Shown piece by piece: positions 33,065 through 41,318 of a stretch of 64,000 bases of DNA (within the stretch, counting starts at the first letter, position 1; the number at the start of each line of letters is the position of its first letter). Position numbers and translations under genes: made by a program. The notes under the pieces were generated by a model that saw only the letters and a list, made by a program, of their open reading frames with translations, was not told the DNA's origin and did not search any database. Origin of the DNA: Paenibacillus tyrphae (lineage in GTDB: Bacteria > Bacillota > Bacilli > Paenibacillales > NBRC-103111); NCBI RefSeq assembly GCF_000722545.1, contig NZ_JNVM01000014.1:97632-161631 (forward strand), given 5' to 3'.

Positions 33065-34339
33065 ATGTCGCGAATCATCCAAGTTCATGAGAGACCGCCC
33101 TTCTGGAAGAGCTTGCCGCTGGGGCTGCAGCATCTGTTCGCCATGTTCGGGTCCACGGTTCTTGTGCCCATCCTGTTCAAGGTCGACCCGGCCACAATCC
33201 TGTTGATGAACGGCATCGGGACCTTGCTGTACCTGTTCATTACCAAGGGGAAAATCCCTGCTTACCTCGGCTCGAGCTTCGCCTTTCTCTCACCCGTTTT
33301 CGTCGTTCTGGGGCAAAAAGGGTACAACGCCGCGATCGGCGGCTTCCTGGTGGTCGGCGTCATCTTCATCATCGTCGCCCTGCTGATCCGTTATGTGGGA
33401 ACGGCCTGGATCGACGTCGTATTCCCTCCGGCTTCCATGGGGGCGATCGTCGCGGTGATCGGGCTCGAGCTCATTCCGACGGCCTCCAAGATGGCCGGCT
33501 TCATCGCTCCGGACGGCGCGCCCGCCGGTTGGTCCCCGGATGCCACGACCGTCACGGTCTCTGTGGTCACGATGCTGGTCGGCACGCTCGGGTCGGTGCT
33601 GTTTCGCGGAATTCTCAAAATCATTCCGATCCTGATCGCCATCATCGTTGGCTATGTGCTGTCCAGCGTGCTCGGGCTTGTGCATGTCCAAGAGGCGGTC
33701 GGCGCAGCAGGCTGGCTGACGCTGCCAACCTTCTATACGCCGGCTTGGGATTGGACGAGCATCGCCATTATTGCCCCTGCCGCGCTGGTGGTCATTGCCG
33801 AGCATATCGGCCACCTGATTGTGACCGGCAACATTGTCGGCCAAGATCTGTCCAAGGACCCGGGACTCAGCCGGTCATTGCTCGGCAACGGCGTCTCCAC
33901 CGTGATCTCCGCGGCGGTAGGCTCCACCCCCAATACGACGTATGGGGAAAATATCGGCGTCATGGCGATCAGCCGGGTCTATTCCGTCTGGATCGTCGGT
34001 CTGGCGGCGATCATGGCTATCGTCCTTTCCTTCGTCGGCAAGCTATCGGCGCTCATCCAAACCATTCCCGTCCCGGTGATGGGTGGCGTTTCGCTGCTGC
34101 TGTTCGGCGTTATTGCCGCATCCGGCATCCGCATGCTGGTCGAGACGAAGGTCGATTATTCGAAGCCTGCGAACCTGATTCTGACTACGGTTGTGCTGGT
34201 CGTCGGTCTAAGCGGGGCGGCGTTCAAATGGGGGCATCTTGAGCTGAAGGGTATGGCCCTTGCTACGGTTGTGGCGATTTTGCTCAGCTTGGTGTTCAAG
34301 TTGTTCGATGTGCTGAAGTGGTCGAACGATACGGATTAA
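33065..34339 (+). CDS. uraA: Uracil permease (NCS2 family)
   Basis: 424 residues with about 14 membrane segments. It takes up uracil with protons. Family marks are the N-terminal GLQHLFAMFGSTVLVPILF, the substrate-site glutamate in VVIAEHIGHL, and the NTTYGENIGVMAISRVYS block. RBS AAAAGGGG. A TATAAT box lies at 33016-33021. No PyrR-binding or attenuator structure is seen upstream, unlike pyrP of Bacillus. Confidence 0.93.
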   Translation: MSRIIQVHERPPFWKSLPLGLQHLFAMFGSTVLVPILFKVDPATILLMNGIGTLLYLFITKGKIPAYLGSSFAFLSPVFVVLGQKGYNAAIGGFLVVGVIFIIVALLIRYVGTAWIDVVFPPASMGAIVAVIGLELIPTASKMAGFIAPDGAPAGWSPDATTVTVSVVTMLVGTLGSVLFRGILKIIPILIAIIVGYVLSSVLGLVHVQEAVGAAGWLTLPTFYTPAWDWTSIAIIAPAALVVIAEHIGHLIVTGNIVGQDLSKDPGLSRSLLGNGVSTVISAAVGSTPNTTYGENIGVMAISRVYSVWIVGLAAIMAIVLSFVGKLSALIQTIPVPVMGGVSLLLFGVIAASGIRMLVETKVDYSKPANLILTTVVLVVGLSGAAFKWGHLELKGMALATVVAILLSLVFKLFDVLKWSNDTD

Positions 34340-34348
34340 GAAACGCGC

Positions 34349-34397
34349 AAAGGGCGCTGTCCGTAAGGTCTGCTTAGACCTTCGGACAGGCCCTTTT
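34349..34397. terminator. Terminator between uraA and the serine hydrolase
   Basis: Long stem AAGGG...CTGTCCG.AAGGTCT / AGACCTTCGGACAG..CCCTTTT. It sits between convergent genes and overlaps the 3' end of the serine hydrolase. Confidence 0.8.
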
Positions 34398-35813
34398 GAT
34401 TTGCCGTTTTCGTTTCATGGCAAGGAAGAGGAAAATGACTAGCCCGTGCACGGCCAATACCGCGATCAGACATTGCATGAGAAATTCGATGTCCGGCAGG
34501 AATAGGCCGACCGTTCTCCACGAGACGCCCATACTATAGGTAAATAATGGAATAAGCGCGGCTGCAAGGACCAGAGAGAGAACTCCCACTGACACCCACA
34601 ACGGTTGATTTATCGCCGTTTTGCGTTGCAGGCGGATGAAACTGAGTACGGATACCGCGGCAAACAAGATGACAACCCCGAGCGTCAACCACTGGGTGCT
34701 GTCGTTCATTTCTGCCAAATGGGGATTCTCGCCCTTCATGATGGAGCGGATTCCCTCCATGATGCTTAAATACGCGACGGCTTCCAGCTCGTGGTATTTA
34801 TTCATCAATAGAACGGCACCCAGATCCTGCTCAGGCATAATGAACAGCTCCGAGCGGTATTCCGGCGTTGCCCCCGTATGGTAAGGATACTTCTCCCCCG
34901 ATCTCGGGAAGTGCCAGCCCAGGCCGTAGCGTCTGTTAGATTCCGGCGGCGTTCGTAATTGCTTCAGACCTTGTTCCGATATCAATTCTCCGCCGTACAG
35001 CATGAATTTGATGAATTTGGCCAGATCGGCCGAGCTTGAGGACATATAGCCGTAAGGCGCTCCTGATGGGTCATACAGCCCTTCGCCTTTCACCGGCTTC
35101 CCGAACCATGAACGATAACCGGGCACGAATCCTTTTCTAACCGCGCTTTCGTAATCGGCGGCCGTGCGGTTCATGCCAAGAGGAGAAAAGATACGGGTAT
35201 CCATAAATGCCGAGAACGACTGACCCGATACCGCCTCAACAATAGCCCCCAAAAGCAAATAGTTCGCCGAATTATACTCGTAGGCCTCGCCCGGAGTATG
35301 GCCCAACTTGACCCCGCTCAGCTCTGCAGCCGCTTGCGCAATCCCCTTTTCCCGATCGCGATCTTCCCGGTCCGTTACCTTCATGCCGTCATAAGCGCCG
35401 ATCCCGCTCGTTTGCTCCAATAGATGGCGTACCGCTATCGATTTACCGCTGTCCGTTTGATACGTGAACCAAGGGATGTACGTCTCGATCGGTTCATCCA
35501 GCTTGAGCTTGCCTTCCTCCGCCAGCATCATCATGGCAAGCGCCGTCAGCGGCTTGCTGACCGAACCGATCAGAAAAGTCGTGTCCGCCGTGACGGCCGA
35601 CCCGTCGCTCATGGTCCCCCAGCTCTCTTGATAGATGGTCTGCCCGCGATGCACGACCGCCAGCGAAGCCCCCGGAATATGATATTTCGCCAGCGCTTTG
35701 TTCATCAATGCGTCGATTTGTCGGGCCGTATCACGATTACGCTCTTCTGCCGCTAGTGAAAGAGAAGGAGCCGTGAGCAGGAAGAGGAACAGACTGATGA
35801 CTATTTTCTTCAT
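34374..35813 (-). CDS. Serine hydrolase, beta-lactamase/PBP family, membrane-anchored
   Basis: 479 residues. Signal peptide about 1-22 (SLSLAA). A class C beta-lactamase-like domain (about 30-345) has the nucleophile in SVSK (Ser84, Lys87), the second motif at EYNSANYLLLG and HTGATPEYRS as the third motif region. Three to four C-terminal membrane helices (about 365-470) hold it in the membrane. Likely a D-aminopeptidase or esterase relative, not a proven beta-lactamase. Four-base overlap with the TetR gene upstream indicates an operon. Confidence 0.9.
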   Translation of the reverse strand: MKKIVISLFLFLLTAPSLSLAAEERNRDTARQIDALMNKALAKYHIPGASLAVVHRGQTIYQESWGTMSDGSAVTADTTFLIGSVSKPLTALAMMMLAEEGKLKLDEPIETYIPWFTYQTDSGKSIAVRHLLEQTSGIGAYDGMKVTDREDRDREKGIAQAAAELSGVKLGHTPGEAYEYNSANYLLLGAIVEAVSGQSFSAFMDTRIFSPLGMNRTAADYESAVRKGFVPGYRSWFGKPVKGEGLYDPSGAPYGYMSSSSADLAKFIKFMLYGGELISEQGLKQLRTPPESNRRYGLGWHFPRSGEKYPYHTGATPEYRSELFIMPEQDLGAVLLMNKYHELEAVAYLSIMEGIRSIMKGENPHLAEMNDSTQWLTLGVVILFAAVSVLSFIRLQRKTAINQPLWVSVGVLSLVLAAALIPLFTYSMGVSWRTVGLFLPDIEFLMQCLIAVLAVHGLVIFLFLAMKRKRQIKRACPKV

Positions 35814-36388
35814 CTGCTTTCCCCTTCGCTCTTGCTTACATAAAGCTCAAGAAGCTCGATCAACAATCGATATGACCGGTCAAGATCAAACTCGTTGTCG
35901 ACGATTTTCTGAAGCGCCAGCCCGTCGAAGCAGGCCAATAGGATACTTGCAAGCGCGGAGCCGTTAGCGGAATCGCCCACCAAGTGCTGCAGCGGCGCGG
36001 AAAGGCTCTCCCTTCCGTTCTTGAGAATCGACGCGACTTCCCGTTCCAGAAGACCGCTCTCGCTTTTCATCCCAAGCGAATACAGTTCATACCGCCAGCG
36101 GTACCAGTCGGGATGGTCTTCCGCTCTGGATTTGATTTCGAGCAGCACGGCTTCGGGGGTTGCGGCCTCATCCGGCTGCCCGTCATATTGCTTGTGGTAA
36201 CGTTGTTGGACCTCTTCCTGTACGGAAAGCAGCAGCTCCTCTTTATTTTTAAAATAATAATGAACCAGCCCCGACGTCATTCCGGCCTCGCTTGCAATAT
36301 CTTTGATCGATGCGTTAAGGTACCCTTTTTTTACGAATACTTTATAAGCCGCGTCGATTAATCGTTGTCTTTTCTCCTGTGTACTCAT
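35810..36388 (-). CDS. TetR family transcriptional regulator
   Basis: 192 residues. HTH at about 8-52 (LIDAAYKVFVKKGYLNASIKDIASEAGMTSGLVHYYFKNKEELLL) and a TetR_C-type sensor domain. RBS GGCGGGA. First gene of a two-gene unit with the serine hydrolase; a palindrome just upstream is its likely operator. Confidence 0.92.
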   Translation of the reverse strand: MSTQEKRQRLIDAAYKVFVKKGYLNASIKDIASEAGMTSGLVHYYFKNKEELLLSVQEEVQQRYHKQYDGQPDEAATPEAVLLEIKSRAEDHPDWYRWRYELYSLGMKSESGLLEREVASILKNGRESLSAPLQHLVGDSANGSALASILLACFDGLALQKIVDNEFDLDRSYRLLIELLELYVSKSEGESR

Positions 36389-36405
36389 CCGATCCCGCCT
36401 TTTTT

Positions 36406-36425
36406 AGTTGGTCAACCAACCAAAT
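36406..36425. promoter_or_regulatory. TetR-type operator
   Basis: AGTTGGTCAACCAACC is an overlapping palindrome of TTGGT/ACCAA half sites, 18 bases upstream of the tetR start. Confidence 0.6.
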
Positions 36426-36590
36426 TATAAGGACAGTGCGGCATAATGTCAATCGTTGGACGTTTACATGATGGCTTGTTAGTCAACTCTTGCCTGTTTT
36501 TCGATAACGGATACAAACACAAGGCTTCGACGTAGAGCTTTTTATTACTGAACTAACGAGCAGTTTAATTACAAAGACGAGTAAAAATGA

Positions 36591-37901
36591 TTAACTTAGT
36601 TTTTGCACACCTTTGAACCATACGGCTTTAATGGATAGGGTATCCGAGATATTGGTTGTCGGATCGCCATTGACCAGTACTAGGTCAGCGCGCGCACCTT
36701 CGGCAATACGGCCACGATCATGAAGACCGAACCGACGGGCCGGTTTCGAGGTAGCCGACTGAAGCGCTTCTATTGGAGTGAACCCGGCCGTAACCAGCAA
36801 TTGCAATTCATGATGTACACTGGCTCCATGAGCAAGGCCGCCAAGATTCGGAACGGGAACGGGGGCGACATCCGTCCCGACCAGAATATCCACTCCGGCA
36901 CTGTGAAGATCCATCACATTTTTAAAGCTATTTTCCATTTTCCCTTGCGGGAAAGTATTGAAGCTAGAGTTCAAAATATCGATCCATTCCGGACTTAATT
37001 TGGAATAAACACGCGGGTCATTCGCTAATTCCGATGCTGGGTTCCCAAGAATGGATGAGTTCAACACCAAGCACGGTGTAACAAACGCGCCAGAATCGAC
37101 GATGGATTGCACTAACTCCGACGTATACTCAGGCCTGTCGATAAACAGGTGGCCCAATCCGTCCACTCCAAGATCGATGGCGGTTTGCGAAGAATGAGCG
37201 GTCAAGACGTGGGCGATAACGACTTTATCGAACTTATGGGCTTCTTCCACGGCTACTTTTAGAATCTCGTCGCTTAAAACAGGCAGGCCAGGGGCACCCA
37301 TGACTGTTCCTTCTTCAATCATGATTTTTATATAGTCGGCGCCATTCTCCACCTGGGTATGCACATGTTTGATCGCTTCTTCCACCGTCGTTACTTGCGG
37401 CACTTCTTCGTGATCGTGGGCGTAAGCGGCTAGCATAGCTTCCCGGTCTTCCTTCGATAACTTCTCCAATTCCTTTAATACGAATTCTGGAATCTCATCC
37501 CCATCTGGCAGCAATTCATCCGGATGACCACCCGGAGCGGTGATCGCCGTGCCTGCGGAACGGACATCGGCGACGTCATCCACATTTTTCAATTGGATCA
37601 CGCGCCCTCTTTCCGTAAAATCACCGTTCATTTCGAGTTCTGTCGTCACGCCGAAATTTAATGCATCTCGTAATCCACCGATGGAAGTGTGGACATGCGC
37701 ATCAATCAAGCCGGGCAATAATGTTGAATTCTCAGCATTGATGATAGTTGCATTCGCCGGAATGTCGCCGCCCACCGCAATAATGGTTTCCCCTTTGATG
37801 ACAACACTCCTTGACTCGATCACTTTTTCTCCATCGAAAATACGCACATTCGTAATTGCAGTCACTTTTTCTAACGGAGAGTATTGAGTTACATTCTTCA
37901 T
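36591..37901 (-). CDS. Amidohydrolase family protein
   Basis: 436 residues, imidazolonepropionase-like amidohydrolase. The metal site is visible: LLPGLIDAHVHTSIG (HxH), the Lys region ADYIKIMIEEG, VIAHVLTAHS, LGHLFIDRP and the Asp in LVGTDVAPVP. An N-terminal beta domain (TAITNVRIFDGEKVI) and the end RIAEGARADLVLVNGDP are typical. Substrate unknown. RBS GGAGG. Divergent from a MarR regulator with matching operators between. Confidence 0.92.
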   Translation of the reverse strand: MKNVTQYSPLEKVTAITNVRIFDGEKVIESRSVVIKGETIIAVGGDIPANATIINAENSTLLPGLIDAHVHTSIGGLRDALNFGVTTELEMNGDFTERGRVIQLKNVDDVADVRSAGTAITAPGGHPDELLPDGDEIPEFVLKELEKLSKEDREAMLAAYAHDHEEVPQVTTVEEAIKHVHTQVENGADYIKIMIEEGTVMGAPGLPVLSDEILKVAVEEAHKFDKVVIAHVLTAHSSQTAIDLGVDGLGHLFIDRPEYTSELVQSIVDSGAFVTPCLVLNSSILGNPASELANDPRVYSKLSPEWIDILNSSFNTFPQGKMENSFKNVMDLHSAGVDILVGTDVAPVPVPNLGGLAHGASVHHELQLLVTAGFTPIEALQSATSKPARRFGLHDRGRIAEGARADLVLVNGDPTTNISDTLSIKAVWFKGVQKLS

Positions 37902-37950
37902 TTTCTTATTCCTCCTTAGCGTGGTATTTTATCACTTAGAAGTATAATTG

Positions 37951-38039
37951 TTAGAATACTAACTGTCAATAAACTAAGTTTTTCTTGACGTGTATGCTAG
38001 TTTTCTGTATAGTCTATTTACCGACAGTTAGCCTTCTAA
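37951..38039. promoter_or_regulatory. Paired MarR-type operators
   Basis: TTAGAATACTAACTGTC (37951-37967) and, inverted, GACAGTTAGCCTTCTAA (38023-38039) match in 15 of 17 positions. Each has the core TTAG-N4-CTAA. They flank the divergent promoters of the amidohydrolase and marR-like genes. Confidence 0.7.
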
Positions 38040-38059
38040 TAATTTGAGGAGGTACGATC

Positions 38060-38488
38060 ATGAAGCCCCGTAAGGATACGCCTTATCTGGATTTGTTTCA
38101 GATTATCGGCCTTAAGTTAAAGAAAAGAGCGGACGAGAGCATAAAAGAGTTGGGTCTAAACGCTCAACAAGGAAAAATAATCGACTATATCTACGAAAAC
38201 CAAGATAAAAATATTATTCAAAAGGACCTTGCCGATCGGTTTCACGTGCGAGGAGCCAGTATTACAAGCATGCTTCAGGGCCTTGAGAAAAGAGGATTTA
38301 TCGAGCGCAAGATCCCTGCCAATAATGAACGGCAAAAAAATCTATATGTTTTGCCCAAAGCTGTTGAATTGATTGAAGACTTTAATGATTCCTTCCAATG
38401 CGTGGAGGACGAAATCGTTCAAGCCCTTACCGCAGAGGAGAAGCGAACCTTAAAGGAATTGCTGATCAAAATTAATGAACGCTTATAA
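38060..38488 (+). CDS. MarR family transcriptional regulator
   Basis: 142 residues, winged HTH with LNAQQGKIIDYIYENQDKNIIQKDLADRF and the recognition region GASITSMLQGLEKRGFIERK plus the wing NNERQKNLYVLPKA. RBS GAGGAGG. Very likely represses itself and the divergent amidohydrolase gene through the paired operators. Confidence 0.93.
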   Translation: MKPRKDTPYLDLFQIIGLKLKKRADESIKELGLNAQQGKIIDYIYENQDKNIIQKDLADRFHVRGASITSMLQGLEKRGFIERKIPANNERQKNLYVLPKAVELIEDFNDSFQCVEDEIVQALTAEEKRTLKELLIKINERL

Positions 38489-38701
38489 TTGGGGTTGGAA
38501 TCTACCCCGACGGTCGCTTGGAGTTCCTTGTTTCATTAGGCTATGCAATATTGTCCAAATAAGCGGAGATTAAAAGGTCAATAGTGACTACGACGATTGA
38601 TTAAGGTGTTGCGTCGCAATCAATTTGCGAAAAAATCTCATATTTTTTGAGAAAATAAATGGAGCCCCGGACCGACATCCAGGACTCCTTTTATATGGTG
38701 T
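38489..38701. other. Intergenic region with terminator near its right end
   Basis: No gene seen. At 38661-38690 a stem (GGAGTCCTGG / CCGGGGCTCC on the minus strand, with G-U pairs) followed by ATTTATTTTC is the probable terminator of the AbrB-HTH gene. Confidence 0.5.
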
Positions 38702-39184
38702 TTAGCACCCGACACCCGACCCATCTATAGGTTGGTTCCTAATCAATTGACTAACCCATGATTGTGAAACTCCTAAGATTTCGGCTATTTTTCTCTGCGA
38801 AGCTTCCGGATTTTCCTTCATCGCTTTATGCAGTCGATCCAATAGTTCTTTTCTTCTTTCGGTAATTTTTTTTATCTTTTTTTTCTCGTTGGCTCGTTCA
38901 CGTTCTACCCGCGCTAAGAAAACTTGAAGTGCCGGAAGGCCTTGAATACAGGGCATACAAATATAAAATTTTTTGAAGTAAATGGTTTGTTCCTTACCTG
39001 AACAAAACAAACATTCATTGCAATGATATCTATAAACCATAATCGCCTTTCTCTTGTCATCGCAGAAATACTCTGTCTTAACGTCGGGATTAAGATTCAA
39101 CATACGCCTAAGTTCCGTAGGAATTACGATTCTTCCTAAATTGTCCACTACTCTAACAATTCCAGTTCTTCTATCCTCTTGCAT
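38702..39184 (-). CDS. AbrB-type DNA-binding protein with Cys cluster and C-terminal HTH
   Basis: 160 residues. N-terminal SpoVT/AbrB swapped-hairpin domain at about 1-45 (GIVRVVDNLGRIVIPTELRRMLNL), then a cysteine cluster (CNECLFC...CMPC, about 54-80) likely to bind zinc, a charged coiled segment (ERERANEKKKIKKITERR), and a C-terminal HTH (SQRKIAEILGVSQSWVSQLI). This three-part layout is unusual for the AbrB family. ATG at 39184 has GAGGTG upstream. It follows the Spo0E-like gene by 23 bases on the same strand. Confidence 0.82.
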   Translation of the reverse strand: MQEDRRTGIVRVVDNLGRIVIPTELRRMLNLNPDVKTEYFCDDKRKAIMVYRYHCNECLFCSGKEQTIYFKKFYICMPCIQGLPALQVFLARVERERANEKKKIKKITERRKELLDRLHKAMKENPEASQRKIAEILGVSQSWVSQLIRNQPIDGSGVGC

Positions 39185-39207
39185 AAACACACCTCAAATA
39201 ACGATTT

Positions 39208-39396
39208 CTAGCTCACACACCGCATTTTTCGAATTTGAGCAATTAAAACGTATGTATCTAATTGTTGACTCAATCGAACCATCGATTCACTCGTTAAGCT
39301 TTCGCCTTGTCGCACTGCCCTGTCCATTTTCTGTAGGATGGCTTTCATATCGTGATGTAATATTTCGTCGCTGCAATCTGCTACTAGACTATTCAC
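39208..39396 (-). CDS. Spo0E-like aspartyl-phosphate phosphatase
   Basis: 62 residues with the Spo0E family signature SQQLDTYVLIAQ (usual form SQELD) in the second of two helices. Family members dephosphorylate Spo0A-P and so delay sporulation. GTG start with TAGGAGGAG five bases upstream. It is downstream of the RRNPP regulator and peptide gene (with a terminator between), a suggestive place for a sporulation-timing switch. Confidence 0.85.
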   Translation of the reverse strand: MNSLVADCSDEILHHDMKAILQKMDRAVRQGESLTSESMVRLSQQLDTYVLIAQIRKMRCVS

Positions 39397-39489
39397 CGCT
39401 CCTCCTCCTAAAACGTTTTTTATAATATAAGTCTAAATCATCTTTCTTATTTTCCAGTTAATCCAAGAAATGAGAAACATTTTACTCTG

Positions 39490-39522
39490 AAAAAGAAAAA
39501 AACAGGCAAATATGCCTGTTCA
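39490..39522 (-). terminator. Terminator of the pro-peptide gene
   Basis: AACAGGCA / TGCCTGTT stem (39501-39520) followed on the minus strand by TTTTTTTC. Confidence 0.88.
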
Positions 39523-39574
39523 TTTGTTCTATTCTATTTATCGAATCAGCAACAGCAAATACAACATAAAGAAA

Positions 39575-39706
39575 TTAATATCCCGGATCTACTTCACTAT
39601 ACATCATAATTTGAGTTTGCTTTTCTATGGGGTAAGTTGGGGTATTGTAAAAGCTGCCACTCAAAGATAAAAACAGAATAATGGAAAAAAAAATTGCTTT
39701 CTTCAT
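39575..39706 (-). CDS. Candidate secreted signalling pro-peptide (Phr/AimP-like)
   Basis: A 43-codon ORF with an ideal RBS (AAGGAGGG, 8 bases before ATG), starting 21 bases after the stop of the RRNPP regulator. The N-terminus MKKAIFFSIILFLSLSG is a signal peptide; a polar stretch PIEKQTQIMM follows, and the chain ends YSEVDPGY. Size, secretion signal and position match pro-peptides of the Phr, PapR, NprX and AimP type, whose last 5-8 residues are released and re-imported. The mature form is a guess (for example SEVDPGY). A terminator closes the unit. Confidence 0.72.
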   Translation of the reverse strand: MKKAIFFSIILFLSLSGSFYNTPTYPIEKQTQIMMYSEVDPGY

Positions 39707-39727
39707 AATCTTTTCCCTCCTTGACGC

Positions 39728-41011
39728 TTATTCATTTACATTATATGCCATAATATAAATTATATCCATAAACTCCTTATTAAGTATTATTGAATTTTTG
39801 GTTAAACAATAAAAAAACTCGCGCATGCAAGCATCTTTTTCTTCAAAAGCATTAATCTTATTCAAATATTGCAGACTACTGGCGAAACTCTTTACTCCCT
39901 CATCAATTACACCAATAGTTAACTGATAATGTCCTTTGTGTCGATGGTACTTCCCTTTCGCTCTGCAAGCATTAGGGCTATCAGGACACGTACTCATTAT
40001 TTCATTCTCTTTTTCTAAAAGTTTCGAGCACGCATCCAAATTATCCATCTTTAAATAAATCTCCAAAAGCTCGTCTACTATATGTAAACGATACTGCTGA
40101 CTACATTTTTCAAGGAGATTTTCAAGTTGAGGGATTGCAGTATCATATTCCCCTTTTCTTGCTTTGGTTATTCCCCGTGTAATTTTAGCCGCCTCGTAAA
40201 CAAAATCGTACTCGTATTTTTCAAAAACATCTAATAACTCTTCAACTTTATTATAGTTCTTCAATACTAAATGGGAATTAATCATAGATAGGTGTACTCT
40301 CGCCTTTAATTCCGATTGCATTCTTTCTAGCACCAGTCCGTTTTCAGCAAATTCAATGCATTCCCTATAGTTTTTTGTAGCATAAGCATGTAAAGCCATC
40401 CTATAGTGATAGATTACGTTTTCATCGTTAGTTAAGAAATCAGTATAATGCACGATTTCTAGTCCTTGTTGGAATGATTGGTCAATACGTTTGAAATCTG
40501 CTCGTTCGATCAAATACTTCTGTAATAAGCCTTTCGCAATATAGTTCATAACGCCATGCTTTCTCGAATATTTCACAATGACGTTATACAGTTCTAATCT
40601 TAGGCTAGAATCACTAACCTCTTGCGTAAAGTAATAAAGTCGTTGCAAAGAGTCTTCCGTTTCGTTACTAGGGTTTTCAAGCAACCGCAACGCGACTTTA
40701 GAAGCTAGCGCTGGCTTCTTCTCGCTTGATAATACATCTTGCAGAACTTCATATAAAACTTCCGTTCGATTTTCTATTGTGATGTAGCATTCTATCAGTT
40801 CTTGGTAAGCTTCGGGGAAAGCACTTGTGATTGCCTTGACCGTTTTAAATTCAGGACGCTTGGTCGATCCTTTTTCGAGTTTTTGAAGTACAGGTTTACC
40901 CACACCCGTTAACTCCTCAAGTTCTGCATATGTCAAGTTTTTCTCTTTTCTAAGTTGGAAGATAATATCGGAGATGGTTTTATTGTGATTTAAAATATCA
41001 ACCATATACAT
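39728..41011 (-). CDS. RRNPP-family HTH-TPR regulator (peptide receptor)
   Basis: 427 residues. An Xre-like HTH at about 14-60 (IIFQLRKEKNLTYAELEELTG, VGKPVLQKLEKGS) is followed by about nine TPR-like helical pairs to the C-terminus (for example NYRECIEFAENGLVLERM, GEYDTAIPQLENLLEKC). This architecture is that of PlcR, NprR and AimR receptors, which change DNA binding when a secreted peptide re-enters the cell. The adjacent pro-peptide gene supports this. RBS AAAAAGGAAG. No phage genes surround it, so arbitrium is only one of several options. Confidence 0.85.
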   Translation of the reverse strand: MYMVDILNHNKTISDIIFQLRKEKNLTYAELEELTGVGKPVLQKLEKGSTKRPEFKTVKAITSAFPEAYQELIECYITIENRTEVLYEVLQDVLSSEKKPALASKVALRLLENPSNETEDSLQRLYYFTQEVSDSSLRLELYNVIVKYSRKHGVMNYIAKGLLQKYLIERADFKRIDQSFQQGLEIVHYTDFLTNDENVIYHYRMALHAYATKNYRECIEFAENGLVLERMQSELKARVHLSMINSHLVLKNYNKVEELLDVFEKYEYDFVYEAAKITRGITKARKGEYDTAIPQLENLLEKCSQQYRLHIVDELLEIYLKMDNLDACSKLLEKENEIMSTCPDSPNACRAKGKYHRHKGHYQLTIGVIDEGVKSFASSLQYLNKINAFEEKDACMREFFYCLTKNSIILNKEFMDIIYIMAYNVNE

Positions 41012-41318
41012 AATCTTCCTTTTTATTCTATAATTTTACATTGGTTAATTATAGCAAAGTCAGTTTCATCTTACAATGAACTGTTTATTTCGATTATCGT
41101 CTAATTCTTACATGAAATACAGCGATTCGATGAATTTTTACAAAGTAGAAGCGATTGTTTGGTAATCACTGCAAGTACTTTGCTTATATCTACTAATCAT
41201 GAGAACAAAAAATAGCCACCAATTCCTATCCCATATTTTATAACATTGTGATAAATTATGTTTGGACAAACAGTCGGCCGACCATTGTTCAAAATCACTC
41301 AATTTGGAGGGATTATTC

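Noticed and set aside
33290..33844. 184-codon minus-strand frame opposite uraA
   Set aside because: Asp/Arg/His-rich antisense shadow without RBS or motif.
39728..41011. Arbitrium (AimR) phage system
   Set aside because: Receptor and peptide gene fit, but no integrase, structural or lysis genes surround them; kept as a general RRNPP cassette.
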